From a virus, in IMG/VR virus record IMGVR_UViG_3300025097_000027, positions 1 through 32,592 of that record: 32,592 nucleotides of DNA; one strand, written 5' to 3'. The notes under the pieces were generated by a model. The model worked only from the letters and a program-made list of their open reading frames with translations. It was not told the DNA's origin and made no database searches. Shown here in pieces: positions 9,854 to 18,398 of this stretch. The translations under genes were made by a program, and so were the position numbers. Position 1 is the stretch's first letter, and each line of letters begins with the position of its first letter.

Positions 9854-12751
9854 ATGCCAATACAGAATCCATGTGAAGAGGAAGCCACTCCCCCTGCCCC
9901 ACGACGTCGCCGGCGAGGCCGCCGCTCGAGAACAGCAGAGGAAACTAGCTCCCGTCCAGAAATTACTCCGAATCCGGAAGAGCCGTTTGCAGAGGCAGCA
10001 CCGCAGGTTTCTCTGCCTCAGACGTCAGAAGAAACCTCGCCCCTGACACCCCAACCAGAAATACAGTATGTTTCAGCGACGAGAGACTTAACAACAATTG
10101 ATGAGAATAGTTTTTATCAGTTGGCTATTTCACAACAGCTAACCGAAAGAAAGCTAATTGGCTCGTCAATATGGCTTTCTCAAAAAACAAATGAGGAGGT
10201 TGTAAGACAAGCAGATCGCTTCCGTCTTGCGATTCTAAATTTTTGGAGTTTTGATGGCGATTCAGAAATCATGGTTCACCGACTAATTGATGACCCCAGA
10301 ACAGGGCCTGTACACCGGTCCTTTGCAGGTGGCGATAATTCCTTCTTTCCCCAGTATGTGGCGATATCTTTTCACCCATTTCCCCCTCGCGGCCGGAACG
10401 ATCTCGGTGGCCAATACCTTAAGCACACCTTTGGCACTCCCACTCCAGATTATCCTTATTCAACGATAGAGAATTTTCCATTTATTTTTAATAAAGACCG
10501 GTTTCTTCGAACCCAGGCAGATATGCAAGCAAATACAAAGGCTTCCCATCTCATGGACATTTATTTAAAGGGCCGCGAGTCATCCGAATGGTCAACAGGC
10601 CCCCGGGGCACTTGGTGGCCATTCAATCCAGAAAAAAGGAATTTTTATAAAGGCGGGAACATAGATTTTGGAAAGCAGTTTCAAGACTATGTCTTTGATG
10701 CGCCCGCTGCCTTTTTTGAAAGCGAGATGAATAATGTATTGATGTCTCCATCTGACAGTGCAGATATCAAAGTCAAAGCAGAAAATCACGAACTACATGC
10801 AGACATCGAGACAGAATTGCAAGTGCCCAATGTATACCAGTATTATCAAGCTAAACAAATAACTCGTCTTATCGACGATAGCCAATTACTGGTTGAAAAC
10901 TTACCACCCTTTGAGGTGGCATATAACCAGATGCTGATTTCAAATTATGAAGAAATTGAGAATGATCTTGATTTCGAAACAGAGTCAGTTTTAAAATTCC
11001 CAAGTAATAAAGTCGAAACTTTGGAGGAAATAAACGAAGCTCTGAGAGGTAGCTTGACTAACTATGTGGAAATAGGAATAAACACGACACAGGCCGGCTA
11101 TATTAATTCACTACTTCAGAGAAATAGGATGGATACAATAGTCATGGAATTCCTGACGGATGATATTACATACAACCATTCTCGAGAAATAGAACGAAAG
11201 CTTTTCACAAAAGTGCTGGATGATCAATTCATCTCAACAGATGGAGAACAAAACGTTAACAATACGGTTAACGATAAAGCAATACAAAATATAGAGGAAG
11301 ACGTTTTTGTTGGGTTTGACCAACAAATATCTGCCGTTCCTGCAAACACTGGCCGCAACACTGCAGGATATTTTTGGCCAAGGGAACTTATGGAGTACCC
11401 ACTTTATTATACAGGTTGGGCCAACCAGGAAATGGCGAAGTTAGAAGAAGCAATAAGAAGTCAAATATTTATAAACCAAATGGATCAACATATTGAGGAA
11501 GCAAAACTAGAAAGATCTTTCGCAGATATTTTATATGGAAGAAAAGCTTATTCTGAAGTCATTGGCTACAAAGTTGAGAAGTACAGGATAAACAAAGAAG
11601 AAGATGGAACAGAAACAGAAGAAAAGATTCAAGAATTTTTATTGATGGACAATGACAACATTTCGAGAATAAATCTGTTAGACACCCAAATCTTACCAGG
11701 CAGAAAATATATATATAAGATTTTTACTATAAACTTTGTTATAGGCACAAAATATGAATACGTCGAGAATATGACGCAATATTCTTGGGCTCCAGGAGGA
11801 TCCGTAGACAATGTTCAGAATTATCATCATTCAACAGCAACCTTTAATATAGGGGTTCGCTCTGGCCGTTCAATATCTTTAATTTATGCACCCTTTTTTG
11901 AGAAAACAGTAGCGATATCTGATAAGCCGCCACTATCTCCACAGGTTTCTTTCTTGCCTCATCATGGAATCGATAATAAACATTCAGTGTTATTGGAAGC
12001 GAATTACGGAGAGATAGAAGAAATACCAGTAGCTATATATCCAGAAGACGAAGGCTTGGTAGAAGAATCTTCACGCGCCCAAAACAAGCGCCCTGGATCT
12101 AAAATATTATATAAGTCAGATTCTTTGCCAACTGAATTCGAGATGATAAGGATTGAAAACCAGCCAGAGAGTTATCGCGACTTTTCACATGATATGGCGG
12201 TAAGAAGACGAGTACCAGCCACTGGGAAGACAGGTTTTTTTATTGTCGACTTGGAGCCAAATAAGTATTATTATTATATATTTAGGGCTTATGATAAGGG
12301 AGGGTTATCTAACCCGACAGAGGTTTTCAGGGTTCGTATAGTAAGTTATCAAAACGGCATTTTTATGGAAATGGAACCATATGAGATGTATGTTAAGCCT
12401 AAAGATTTTAAACTTTCATTTGAGAGAATGTTAAAGATACGCCCAAGTGTTGACCAACGAATCATTAATTTTGATCAAGTATTTGAAGAAATAGAAGTAG
12501 AACCCCAAGAAGATGAATCTTCGCTCAGCCGACTTCGAAAAGAACTTGGCCTCAAGGGCCCTGCTGACACGAAGAGTTTTCAAAATACTGCGCCAACTAA
12601 AGAAAAAGTATCGATAGGAAACGTTAGGCAAGAAGACAAAGTGTGGGATAAAAACTTTAAAATTCGAATAAAATCAAAAACAACTGGCAAAAAGATAGAT
12701 TTAAATGTCACCTTTAGCAACAAGAAGACTACCATTGCAGCTGAAGAGTAA
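9854..12751 (+). CDS. Virion protein with fibronectin-III-like modules (965 aa)
   Basis: The start ATG at 9854 has only a weak upstream GCGG, so the initiation signal is unclear. Residues 1-75 are disordered: an Arg cluster near residues 18-26 (RRRRRGRRSR), then Pro/Glu/Thr-rich sequence. Two regions look like fibronectin type III domains from their beta-strand pattern and the P-x-K-Y-x-Y-x-I/F-x-A signature. One is about residues 555-640 (LPGRKYIYKIFTINF) and one about 690-835 (LEPNKYYYYIFRAYDKGG, followed by LSNPTE). The C-terminal 120 residues are Lys/Glu-rich. FN3 modules are common in phage tail and baseplate proteins, so a tail-associated virion protein is the best call. No enzyme motif was seen. 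It could equally be a neck or fibre protein. Confidence 0.75.
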   Translation: MPIQNPCEEEATPPAPRRRRRGRRSRTAEETSSRPEITPNPEEPFAEAAPQVSLPQTSEETSPLTPQPEIQYVSATRDLTTIDENSFYQLAISQQLTERKLIGSSIWLSQKTNEEVVRQADRFRLAILNFWSFDGDSEIMVHRLIDDPRTGPVHRSFAGGDNSFFPQYVAISFHPFPPRGRNDLGGQYLKHTFGTPTPDYPYSTIENFPFIFNKDRFLRTQADMQANTKASHLMDIYLKGRESSEWSTGPRGTWWPFNPEKRNFYKGGNIDFGKQFQDYVFDAPAAFFESEMNNVLMSPSDSADIKVKAENHELHADIETELQVPNVYQYYQAKQITRLIDDSQLLVENLPPFEVAYNQMLISNYEEIENDLDFETESVLKFPSNKVETLEEINEALRGSLTNYVEIGINTTQAGYINSLLQRNRMDTIVMEFLTDDITYNHSREIERKLFTKVLDDQFISTDGEQNVNNTVNDKAIQNIEEDVFVGFDQQISAVPANTGRNTAGYFWPRELMEYPLYYTGWANQEMAKLEEAIRSQIFINQMDQHIEEAKLERSFADILYGRKAYSEVIGYKVEKYRINKEEDGTETEEKIQEFLLMDNDNISRINLLDTQILPGRKYIYKIFTINFVIGTKYEYVENMTQYSWAPGGSVDNVQNYHHSTATFNIGVRSGRSISLIYAPFFEKTVAISDKPPLSPQVSFLPHHGIDNKHSVLLEANYGEIEEIPVAIYPEDEGLVEESSRAQNKRPGSKILYKSDSLPTEFEMIRIENQPESYRDFSHDMAVRRRVPATGKTGFFIVDLEPNKYYYYIFRAYDKGGLSNPTEVFRVRIVSYQNGIFMEMEPYEMYVKPKDFKLSFERMLKIRPSVDQRIINFDQVFEEIEVEPQEDESSLSRLRKELGLKGPADTKSFQNTAPTKEKVSIGNVRQEDKVWDKNFKIRIKSKTTGKKIDLNVTFSNKKTTIAAEE

Positions 12752-12785
12752 ACAAGAAATATAAAAGGATTATTTAAAATAAAAT

Positions 12786-12798
12786 ACTATTTATTAGT
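12786..12798 (+). promoter_or_regulatory. TACTATTTATTAGT element upstream of structural gene
   Basis: ACTATTTATTAGT lies in the 76-nt non-coding gap between two virion genes and about 30 nt upstream of the ATG at 12828. It contains the CTATTTA core shared with other pre-gene sites in this window. It is also locally symmetric (ACTA / TAGT). A late promoter or regulator site is inferred from position and recurrence only. The rest of the gap is A/T-rich with no other clear signal except the GGGAG ribosome-binding site. Confidence 0.35.
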
Positions 12799-12827
12799 GA
12801 TTTTTAATATAAAAAGGGAGTGTTTTA

Positions 12828-13889
12828 ATGGCTTTTTTAGACAATTCTGGCGACATCATATTAGACGCAGTACTAACTGACGCCGGCCGCCAACGCATGG
12901 CGAGAGGAAATTTTAAAATTACAAAGTTTGCGTTAGGTGACGAAGAGGTTAATTATGGTGTCTTTAACGGCGCCCACCCTAGCGGCTCGGCTTTTTATGA
13001 TCTTGAAATTATGCAGACCCCAGTACTGGAAGCTTTCACCAATAACACCTCACTTATGAAGAGCAAACTAGTCACCATGACAAGGAATAACATTCTTTGG
13101 CTCCCCACATTTAAATTAAATAATAATGAACAGAACAAAACACAAGTTGATAATGACGAGTTTAAAGGAGGATATGTGCTGTTGGCGGACACTCAGACTG
13201 AGCAAAACGGCGGCTCACAGCCTTTGAACGTATTTTTACAGGGAATTCTCAGGGGAGAAGGTACGAGTTTTATTACCGACAAGACAACCCACATTGCAGT
13301 CGATCAGGGAATTGACAGTACAGAATCAGGACTTTCTTTTAAATCTTCTTTATCGGACGACTTAGTGGAGACAGCTTTTCTAATCAGAGCTGACCACCGC
13401 CTGATTCAAATCCATCAATTAGCGGGGAACAGCATAGCATCTGGCGTCCCAGCGGTCTCTTCCCCCTTGGTTAACCAGTTCGTCGATGATGACGGCGTCG
13501 CTTCCTACTACGTTTCGATCGGCGACGGCACCTCCTGTGTTGAAGGTAAGCCGGGCACCGGCGCAAAAATTATCGATGCAAGAGCGCAGATACGGCCGTC
13601 CATAATTGGTAATTCGGATCCCCTCACTTTCGCGGAAACTTTTGAAGCTTTCGAAGGGCCCTTAGGCTCTATATTAAGAATTTACCCGCGGACGTCAATG
13701 CATGTGAGACAATCGACTGCATTGTTTAACGAAATAGGAACAACTATCACATCCGGCAAAGACATCGTCATCAAGGGCGATTACACATTAAGTACTTATA
13801 AATATATTGACACATTAATCAACGTTGTTGGTGTCACAACAGGGTACTCTATCGACATCCCAATAAGAATAGTAAAGAGAACTTCATAG
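12828..13889 (+). CDS. Virion protein sharing N-terminal module with the 274-aa protein (353 aa)
   Basis: Start ATG 12828 follows a GGGAG ribosome-binding site in a 76-nt gap. The first 45 residues (MAFLDNSGDIILDAVLTDAG and on) match the start of the 274-residue protein at 5817, including the ARG-x-F step and the following acidic DEE/Tyr. The remaining 300 residues are unrelated to that protein and look beta-rich, with repeated Gly/Ser/Thr turns and no catalytic motif. It is followed at 14 nt by a pair of paralogous virion genes and is probably co-transcribed with them. An attachment role for the shared N-terminal module is a reasonable guess, since modular phage tail-fibre and baseplate proteins reuse attachment domains. 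Function is not established. Confidence 0.78.
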   Translation: MAFLDNSGDIILDAVLTDAGRQRMARGNFKITKFALGDEEVNYGVFNGAHPSGSAFYDLEIMQTPVLEAFTNNTSLMKSKLVTMTRNNILWLPTFKLNNNEQNKTQVDNDEFKGGYVLLADTQTEQNGGSQPLNVFLQGILRGEGTSFITDKTTHIAVDQGIDSTESGLSFKSSLSDDLVETAFLIRADHRLIQIHQLAGNSIASGVPAVSSPLVNQFVDDDGVASYYVSIGDGTSCVEGKPGTGAKIIDARAQIRPSIIGNSDPLTFAETFEAFEGPLGSILRIYPRTSMHVRQSTALFNEIGTTITSGKDIVIKGDYTLSTYKYIDTLINVVGVTTGYSIDIPIRIVKRTS

Positions 13890-13903
13890 TTTAGGAGAGA
13901 ACA

Positions 13904-14929
13904 ATGGCCAATACATTTTTTAAGAGTTTTGCAGAGTCTGATAGAACCAGCTCTCGAACGTTGCTTCACGAGGCAATTCCAATTACAGGCACTTTAGTAT
14001 CAGGCACTTATAGCGCCAACTCAAATATTAAAACTTTTTCACACGGCATGTTTCAGTCAGTGTATGACTATCCTTACGCAAGCTCATCGGCAAATCACAT
14101 TTTTGATGTGACTTATGGCTATCATGCTTCTTCTTCTTTCTTTGGGGCATCTAACACACAACACTCCAAGAAGAGTAATATTTATTCTCAAATGGCCCAG
14201 GTTCTTTCTGGATTTGACACTGACAGTAAAATCCGAAGATTTGACCAAGACGGCGATTTCGCTGCAGGCGGCCCCAAATATGACGAAGCATTTGTAGTTA
14301 CTTTTTCCCGTCTGCTGACGAAAGACGAAATTAAAAAAGGAAGCTTTTCCATGACGCTTGGTACAGGCTCCACTTATGCTGCTCCCTTCGCGTCCGGCTC
14401 CACTATAACCGATACAGGAGCGGCTACGAGTTATAACGTCAACTCCCCAGCTGGAGAATATGGTATTCTTAAAGATGCATCTAGTAATAGTGTCGGCCTA
14501 TTATATTATCAAGCCGGCATAGCAATCCTATCCAGTTCCGTCCTCGGCCCTGTTCCCACGACACAGATGGACGCTGCCGGGCAATTCCACGGAGCACTAG
14601 CTACTGGATCTAACATAGACGCCCTAGGAAATGCATTCTTACATAGGGTCCAAAACATCCAATTCAACAATACAACAGAATTGAATTCTACAATTTATTT
14701 TTGCAGAGCAAATCATAACGAGTTCAATTATAGTTCAAATCCGACCTATTTAAGCGGAAGTAAAATTCTAGTAAAGAATAATGACAATCAAATGCCACCT
14801 AGGTCATATGCTACAACTGTTGGCCTGTACTCTGCAGATAACGAGTTGTTGGCGGTTGCAAAGCTTTCTGAGCCTCTTCGAAAGGATCCCACGAATGAGT
14901 TGACCTTGAGGGTCAGATTGGACTACTAA
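13904..14929 (+). CDS. Virion protein, paralogue A (341 aa)
   Basis: It starts at ATG 13904 with AGGAGA 6-11 nt upstream. It is paralogous to the next gene. Both have a central segment with KGS then alternating hydrophobics, then a G-I-L-x-D/E stretch, a V-G-x(2-5)-Y-x-x-GI step, and a closing block ending in a near-identical terminus. That terminus reads VGLYSADNELLAVAKLSEPL here and VGIYDENKNLIAVATLANPV in the neighbour; both proteins end in MRLDF/VRLDY-type sequence. The N-terminal 120 residues are specific to this copy (Ser/Tyr/His-rich). No enzyme motif is present. It is probably a structural component of the tail, neck or head; I cannot place it further. Confidence 0.78.
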   Translation: MANTFFKSFAESDRTSSRTLLHEAIPITGTLVSGTYSANSNIKTFSHGMFQSVYDYPYASSSANHIFDVTYGYHASSSFFGASNTQHSKKSNIYSQMAQVLSGFDTDSKIRRFDQDGDFAAGGPKYDEAFVVTFSRLLTKDEIKKGSFSMTLGTGSTYAAPFASGSTITDTGAATSYNVNSPAGEYGILKDASSNSVGLLYYQAGIAILSSSVLGPVPTTQMDAAGQFHGALATGSNIDALGNAFLHRVQNIQFNNTTELNSTIYFCRANHNEFNYSSNPTYLSGSKILVKNNDNQMPPRSYATTVGLYSADNELLAVAKLSEPLRKDPTNELTLRVRLDY

Positions 14930-14930
14930 A

Positions 14931-16133
14931 ATGTCTTTCAAAAGGTTTGATGGCCAAGACTTAATATACAGTACCTTGGTTGCCAAGCCGGCCTATAAAT
15001 TTGTAATTCACAGTGGCTCTGTCTATAAGGAAGATGAAATTCTCTTAGACGGCAACTTTTCCAACAAAGTAAAACATATATCAAACGGCGAAATAAGTTT
15101 ACATGAAATAAACATTAATCGCCCATCTGACTCATTGGCTTACTCCTTCATCGAAAAAGATACTACAAGGTACGCTAATCGAACAATAAGCACGTCACAA
15201 TTTGACGACCAAGACCAGTTTGCACCAGGTGCCCACCTCACTCAAAGCTATCCAATGAAAGCTGGACTAAGCAGGATATTTGTAGACTCTGGCCCAGAAT
15301 TTACTGATCAAACTTTTGAGAATATTGGCTCTACAATCCCTGCAGGCGCAAATAAGAAATATATTAGAGCACTTAAGAACGTGATAAACAGTCGCGACGC
15401 TTTCGGTCAGGTATTCGAATATGGCACCTTGGGCACCGCCAAAGTTAATCTGGTCTGTGCGCCAGGGATTTTTTATGGCTCAACAATAGACAAGGGCTCC
15501 GTTGAATTAAATTATTATATAACCGGCACATTGGTTGCTCAGCTTAAGGACTCTAACAAAGACGGAATTCTAATAGAAACAACCGGTCCAAACGTCGGCT
15601 CCACAGCGGGAATGGCGATATACGAGCAGGGTATAATGCTTCTGACTGGCTCTTGGGATCTTTCTGCTGGCTCATATACTGATCAGTTTTTCCAAGGATC
15701 GCTAGGTCCTCCGACTTGGTTATCTTTCGGTACTGGCCTCCCCGTCGTGGGCGAGACAATCAATCACACCAGTGTGGTTTCTTCTTCTTATGATATAAAG
15801 TTTAAAGGCACAAACAAGATTCCAACCTTGACCATGTTTGCTTTCGCGGAAAAAGGAAGGTATAACTTCTCTACAAACCCTAGTTTCTTTGTGCGAGATA
15901 GCAAACAATCATCATCCGGCAAAAGAAGCTACTCCGAGCCAAATAAGATAATTAAAAATATAACAAAATCTAATTTTGTGAATTTCGATGCACCGTTTCA
16001 GAGTACAACATATATTTCAAAAGTTGGGATATACGACGAGAACAAAAACCTCATAGCAGTGGCAACATTAGCAAACCCAGTGAAAAAGACATCTGATCGT
16101 GATTACATGATTAAGATGCGCCTAGACTTCTAG
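14931..16133 (+). CDS. Virion protein, paralogue B (400 aa)
   Basis: The ATG at 14931 follows the previous stop by one nucleotide and has no obvious SD, so translational coupling to paralogue A is likely. The C-terminal 250 residues share the pattern of paralogue A: an FYGSTIDKGSVELNY-like strand, an internal GMAIYEQGIMLLTGS step equivalent to VGLLYYQAGIAILSS in A, and the closing VGIYDENKNLIAVATLANPV. It is about 60 residues longer, mostly in the N-terminal part and in a Lys/Ser-rich insertion around residues 320-350. Tandem duplicated virion genes can form hetero-oligomers or serve as alternative subunits. The role here is unknown, and no catalytic residues were seen. Confidence 0.78.
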   Translation: MSFKRFDGQDLIYSTLVAKPAYKFVIHSGSVYKEDEILLDGNFSNKVKHISNGEISLHEININRPSDSLAYSFIEKDTTRYANRTISTSQFDDQDQFAPGAHLTQSYPMKAGLSRIFVDSGPEFTDQTFENIGSTIPAGANKKYIRALKNVINSRDAFGQVFEYGTLGTAKVNLVCAPGIFYGSTIDKGSVELNYYITGTLVAQLKDSNKDGILIETTGPNVGSTAGMAIYEQGIMLLTGSWDLSAGSYTDQFFQGSLGPPTWLSFGTGLPVVGETINHTSVVSSSYDIKFKGTNKIPTLTMFAFAEKGRYNFSTNPSFFVRDSKQSSSGKRSYSEPNKIIKNITKSNFVNFDAPFQSTTYISKVGIYDENKNLIAVATLANPVKKTSDRDYMIKMRLDF

Positions 16134-16140
16134 TGCCAAA

Positions 16141-16752
16141 ATGAAAGTAGATGGCAAATACCAGCTTTTAGTTGTAAGAGCAAGATATTTAAAAACTACT
16201 TTAAAATTATCTAAAGACATTTTCCAACATGCCCACACTACCTTCATGGAAGCTCTTTCAAATAATCCGAATATTTTACCCGTCAAAAAATCATCCAGGC
16301 CGCGGCCCAATCCGGAGATACAAGAATCAGCCCCATTCGAGGCACCAGAAGATGAAGGGGAAACTGTAGAGGCAATAAAAGAAGAAAAAGATGAAAACTT
16401 AAAGCAAGTTTTTAAAAAGATAGCCGCAAAAGTTCACCCGGATAAAACACTAAACGATCCTTGGGAAGAGAAGAGTTATAAAGCATTACTTTTTGAAAAA
16501 GCAAGAATGTATTTAGAGGCCAACGACTATTGTGGTATAGTAGAGATCGCTGAAGAATTAGGAATAAAACCGCCATCGCCGACAAAGAAGCAAATTCAAA
16601 TGATGAAAAAGACTAACCGCATCTTGGAAGATGAAATAGACACGATAGAAGAATCTCTGGTTTGGGGCTGGTATCATGCAGAAGGCGAAGAAAAAGAAAC
16701 TTTAATGGAGAAATACATTGAACACCTCAGGAAAAACAATACTCGGCCTTGA
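16141..16752 (+). CDS. J-domain-like (DnaJ-type) protein (203 aa)
   Basis: A DnaJ-like core is visible at residues about 83-145. Helix II (LKQVFKKIAAKV) is followed by an HPDK loop with H99-P100-D101, then a helix with the expected Lys/Ala-rich pattern (SYKALLFEKARMYLEANDY). HPD is the motif with which J-proteins stimulate DnaK/Hsp70 ATPase. The N-terminal 75 residues are a different helical and Pro-rich region; Gly/Phe-rich and zinc-finger parts of full DnaJ are missing. The ATG at 16141 is 8 nt after the last virion gene, with no strong SD. The 3' end overlaps the resolvase gene by 35 nt. Recruitment of host DnaK for virion assembly or replication is inferred. Only the HPD loop and flanking helices support the call. 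Confidence 0.7.
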   Translation: MKVDGKYQLLVVRARYLKTTLKLSKDIFQHAHTTFMEALSNNPNILPVKKSSRPRPNPEIQESAPFEAPEDEGETVEAIKEEKDENLKQVFKKIAAKVHPDKTLNDPWEEKSYKALLFEKARMYLEANDYCGIVEIAEELGIKPPSPTKKQIQMMKKTNRILEDEIDTIEESLVWGWYHAEGEEKETLMEKYIEHLRKNNTRP

Positions 16753-17269
16753 TATCTCAACGTCTATAACAGGCGCAACCATTCTGCAACATGGCAAAAT
16801 AATCGAAAGCTTATTTTGGGACACTAGAAATAAACGATTGTTTCCTACCTTTTACGAAAAAGCTAAGTTTATAAAGAATAAATTGATAGAGATGGAAGAC
16901 AGATATCCCATTGACAAAATTTATATAGAACAATCATTGCAATCTTTTAGATCTGGATTCTCTTCAGCCAAGACACTATCCACCCTTTCGAGATTCAACG
17001 GCGTGGTCTCTTGGATGTGTTACGAGTTGTTCGATATGCAGCCAGAGATGTTGGCCGCCACTTCGGCTCGCAAGCAGGCCGGCGTGGCCATCAAACGCGG
17101 CGAGAATGCTAAAGAAAAAGTTTTGCAGTTTATACTTGACAAATACCCCGATCTTGAGGTATTATATACAAAGCATGGTAATCCAAAACCTGGAACTTAC
17201 GATATGTGCGATAGTATAATAATAGCCTTAGCGGGAGAAAACATTGTCAGAAAAGGCGGAAATCCTTAA
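16718..17269 (+). CDS. RuvC-like Holliday junction resolvase
   Basis: The RNase H-fold resolvase pattern is clear. The first acidic residue is D12 in ILGLDIS, E71 is in IYIEQS, and the C-terminal acidic pair D162/D165 is in YDMCDSIIIALAG. At 183 residues it is near the size of bacterial RuvC (about 170). It would cut four-way junctions made during recombination-dependent replication or clear branches before packaging; T4 uses the unrelated gp49 endonuclease VII. The start is TTG at 16718, chosen because GGAG (16707-16710) is 7 nt upstream and the protein then begins just before the catalytic strand. It overlaps the J-domain gene by 35 nt and the primase gene by 26 nt, so the three genes are probably translated together. 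Confidence 0.87.
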   Translation: MNTSGKTILGLDISTSITGATILQHGKIIESLFWDTRNKRLFPTFYEKAKFIKNKLIEMEDRYPIDKIYIEQSLQSFRSGFSSAKTLSTLSRFNGVVSWMCYELFDMQPEMLAATSARKQAGVAIKRGENAKEKVLQFILDKYPDLEVLYTKHGNPKPGTYDMCDSIIIALAGENIVRKGGNP

Positions 17270-18161
17270 AAAAGCCCTCGGCCGCAACTGGACTACCAGC
17301 GGCGAAATGCTTTTCCGTTGCCCAAAATGTGATCACGACAAGCTCAAAATGTCCGTAAACATTGAGAAAAACGCTTTTAAATGCTGGGTCTGCGGCTTCT
17401 CCGGAAATAAAATATCATATCTCATTGGCAAATTTGCACCAGAATATTATGGAGAGTGGTCAAATCTTGCAGACGAGGTCGACCTTTCAAAATATGAGTT
17501 CATTTTTGAAGAGCCGACAGAAGAGCCAGATCAGATTATCAAATTGCCAGAAGGATTCAAAACTCTTACCGGCAAGAAAACACCTGAGAAGCGAAAAGCA
17601 TTGGAATATTTATATTCCCGCGACGTAACCGACATTGATATTCTAAAATGGAAAATCGGCTATTGTGATTTCGGCGAATACGAACACCGCATAATCATTC
17701 CCTCTTTTAACTGCAAAGGCCAACTGAACTACTTCATCGCGAGATCTTATTCCGGAGATTGGATGAAATATAAGAACCCAAGAGTTAATAAAAATATTAT
17801 CTTTAACGATTTAAATATAGACTGGGATGACGACATTGTTATAGTCGAAGGTGCATTTGACGCGATAAGGCACAAGAATGCAATCCCCATACTTGGTTCC
17901 CTGCTTCGGGAGAGTCACAAACTCTTTCAGAAAATTTGCAGGAACAAAGATAAGGTGTTCTTGGCCCTGGACACAGATGCGAAAGGTAAAGAGATGGCCA
18001 TCGCAAAGAAGTTTAAAGAATATGGGGTGGAATGTAAAAGTATTCCAATTGAGCCCTATTCAGATGCAGCCGAGATACCTAGACAAGAATTTGAACACCG
18101 AAAACTAAATGCTGACTTTATGACAGATTTAGACTATTTAAAATACAAACTTGATTTTTGA
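17244..18161 (+). CDS. DNA primase, zinc-finger plus Toprim (T4 gp61-like)
   Basis: A CHC2-type zinc finger lies at the N-terminus with C26-P-K-C29 and C47-W-V-C50. A Toprim domain follows: E202 in VIVEGAFDAI and D243-T-D245 in FLALDTDAKGKE, the metal-binding residues of DnaG-type primases. At 305 residues it matches stand-alone T4-type primases rather than a primase-helicase fusion; no Walker motifs are present. It would make RNA primers for lagging-strand synthesis with a helicase not in this window. The start is TTG at 17244, with GGGAG at 17233-17237. Its first 26 nt overlap the resolvase gene. This is the second TTG start in a row. Confidence 0.9.
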   Translation: MSEKAEILKKALGRNWTTSGEMLFRCPKCDHDKLKMSVNIEKNAFKCWVCGFSGNKISYLIGKFAPEYYGEWSNLADEVDLSKYEFIFEEPTEEPDQIIKLPEGFKTLTGKKTPEKRKALEYLYSRDVTDIDILKWKIGYCDFGEYEHRIIIPSFNCKGQLNYFIARSYSGDWMKYKNPRVNKNIIFNDLNIDWDDDIVIVEGAFDAIRHKNAIPILGSLLRESHKLFQKICRNKDKVFLALDTDAKGKEMAIAKKFKEYGVECKSIPIEPYSDAAEIPRQEFEHRKLNADFMTDLDYLKYKLDF

Positions 18162-18175
18162 AGAGGACCCCCAAC

Positions 18176-18349
18176 ATGGACATAACCAAACGCAGACTAA
18201 AAGAGATTATCAAAGAAGAAATGGATCATCTCGCCGCAACAGGAGACTTGACCGCGCTCACTGAATCGGAAAAACAAGCATTCGCTATCATTCTTGAAAA
18301 GCTCACCCCCGGCCAGCTCTCCGAATTCGGCCTTAAAAAAACTTCTTGA
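18176..18349 (+). CDS. Small helical protein with ITKRRLKEIIKEE N-terminus (57 aa)
   Basis: The ATG at 18176 is preferred over an upstream in-frame TTG at 18158 because AGAGGA (18162-18167) sits 8 nt before it. The 57-residue product starts MDITKRRLKEIIKEEMDHL, an amphipathic basic/acidic helix, and ends with a short Leu/Gly/Lys segment. Similar N-termini are, from memory, common on small proteins of marine T4-like phages, with no assigned function. The stop TGA (18347-18349) lies inside the -35 box of the following promoter, so the gene ends exactly where a new transcription unit begins. Function unknown. Confidence 0.65.
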   Translation: MDITKRRLKEIIKEEMDHLAATGDLTALTESEKQAFAIILEKLTPGQLSEFGLKKTS

Positions 18350-18374
18350 CAAAGCTCTCCTAATATTATATAAT
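18346..18374 (+). promoter_or_regulatory. Perfect-consensus sigma-70 promoter
   Basis: TTGACA (18346-18351) and TATAAT (18369-18374) are separated by exactly 17 nt: both boxes and the spacer match the bacterial housekeeping consensus. The expected start point is near 18381, giving a leader of about 18 nt that contains GGAG (18390-18393) before the ATG at 18399. It should be read by unmodified host RNA polymerase, as in early transcription of T4-like phages. The -35 box overlaps the stop codon of the upstream 57-residue gene. No operator-like inverted repeat was obvious beyond the A/T-rich run. Confidence 0.85.
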
Positions 18375-18398
18375 ATATAAAATAGCATTGGAGAATAA

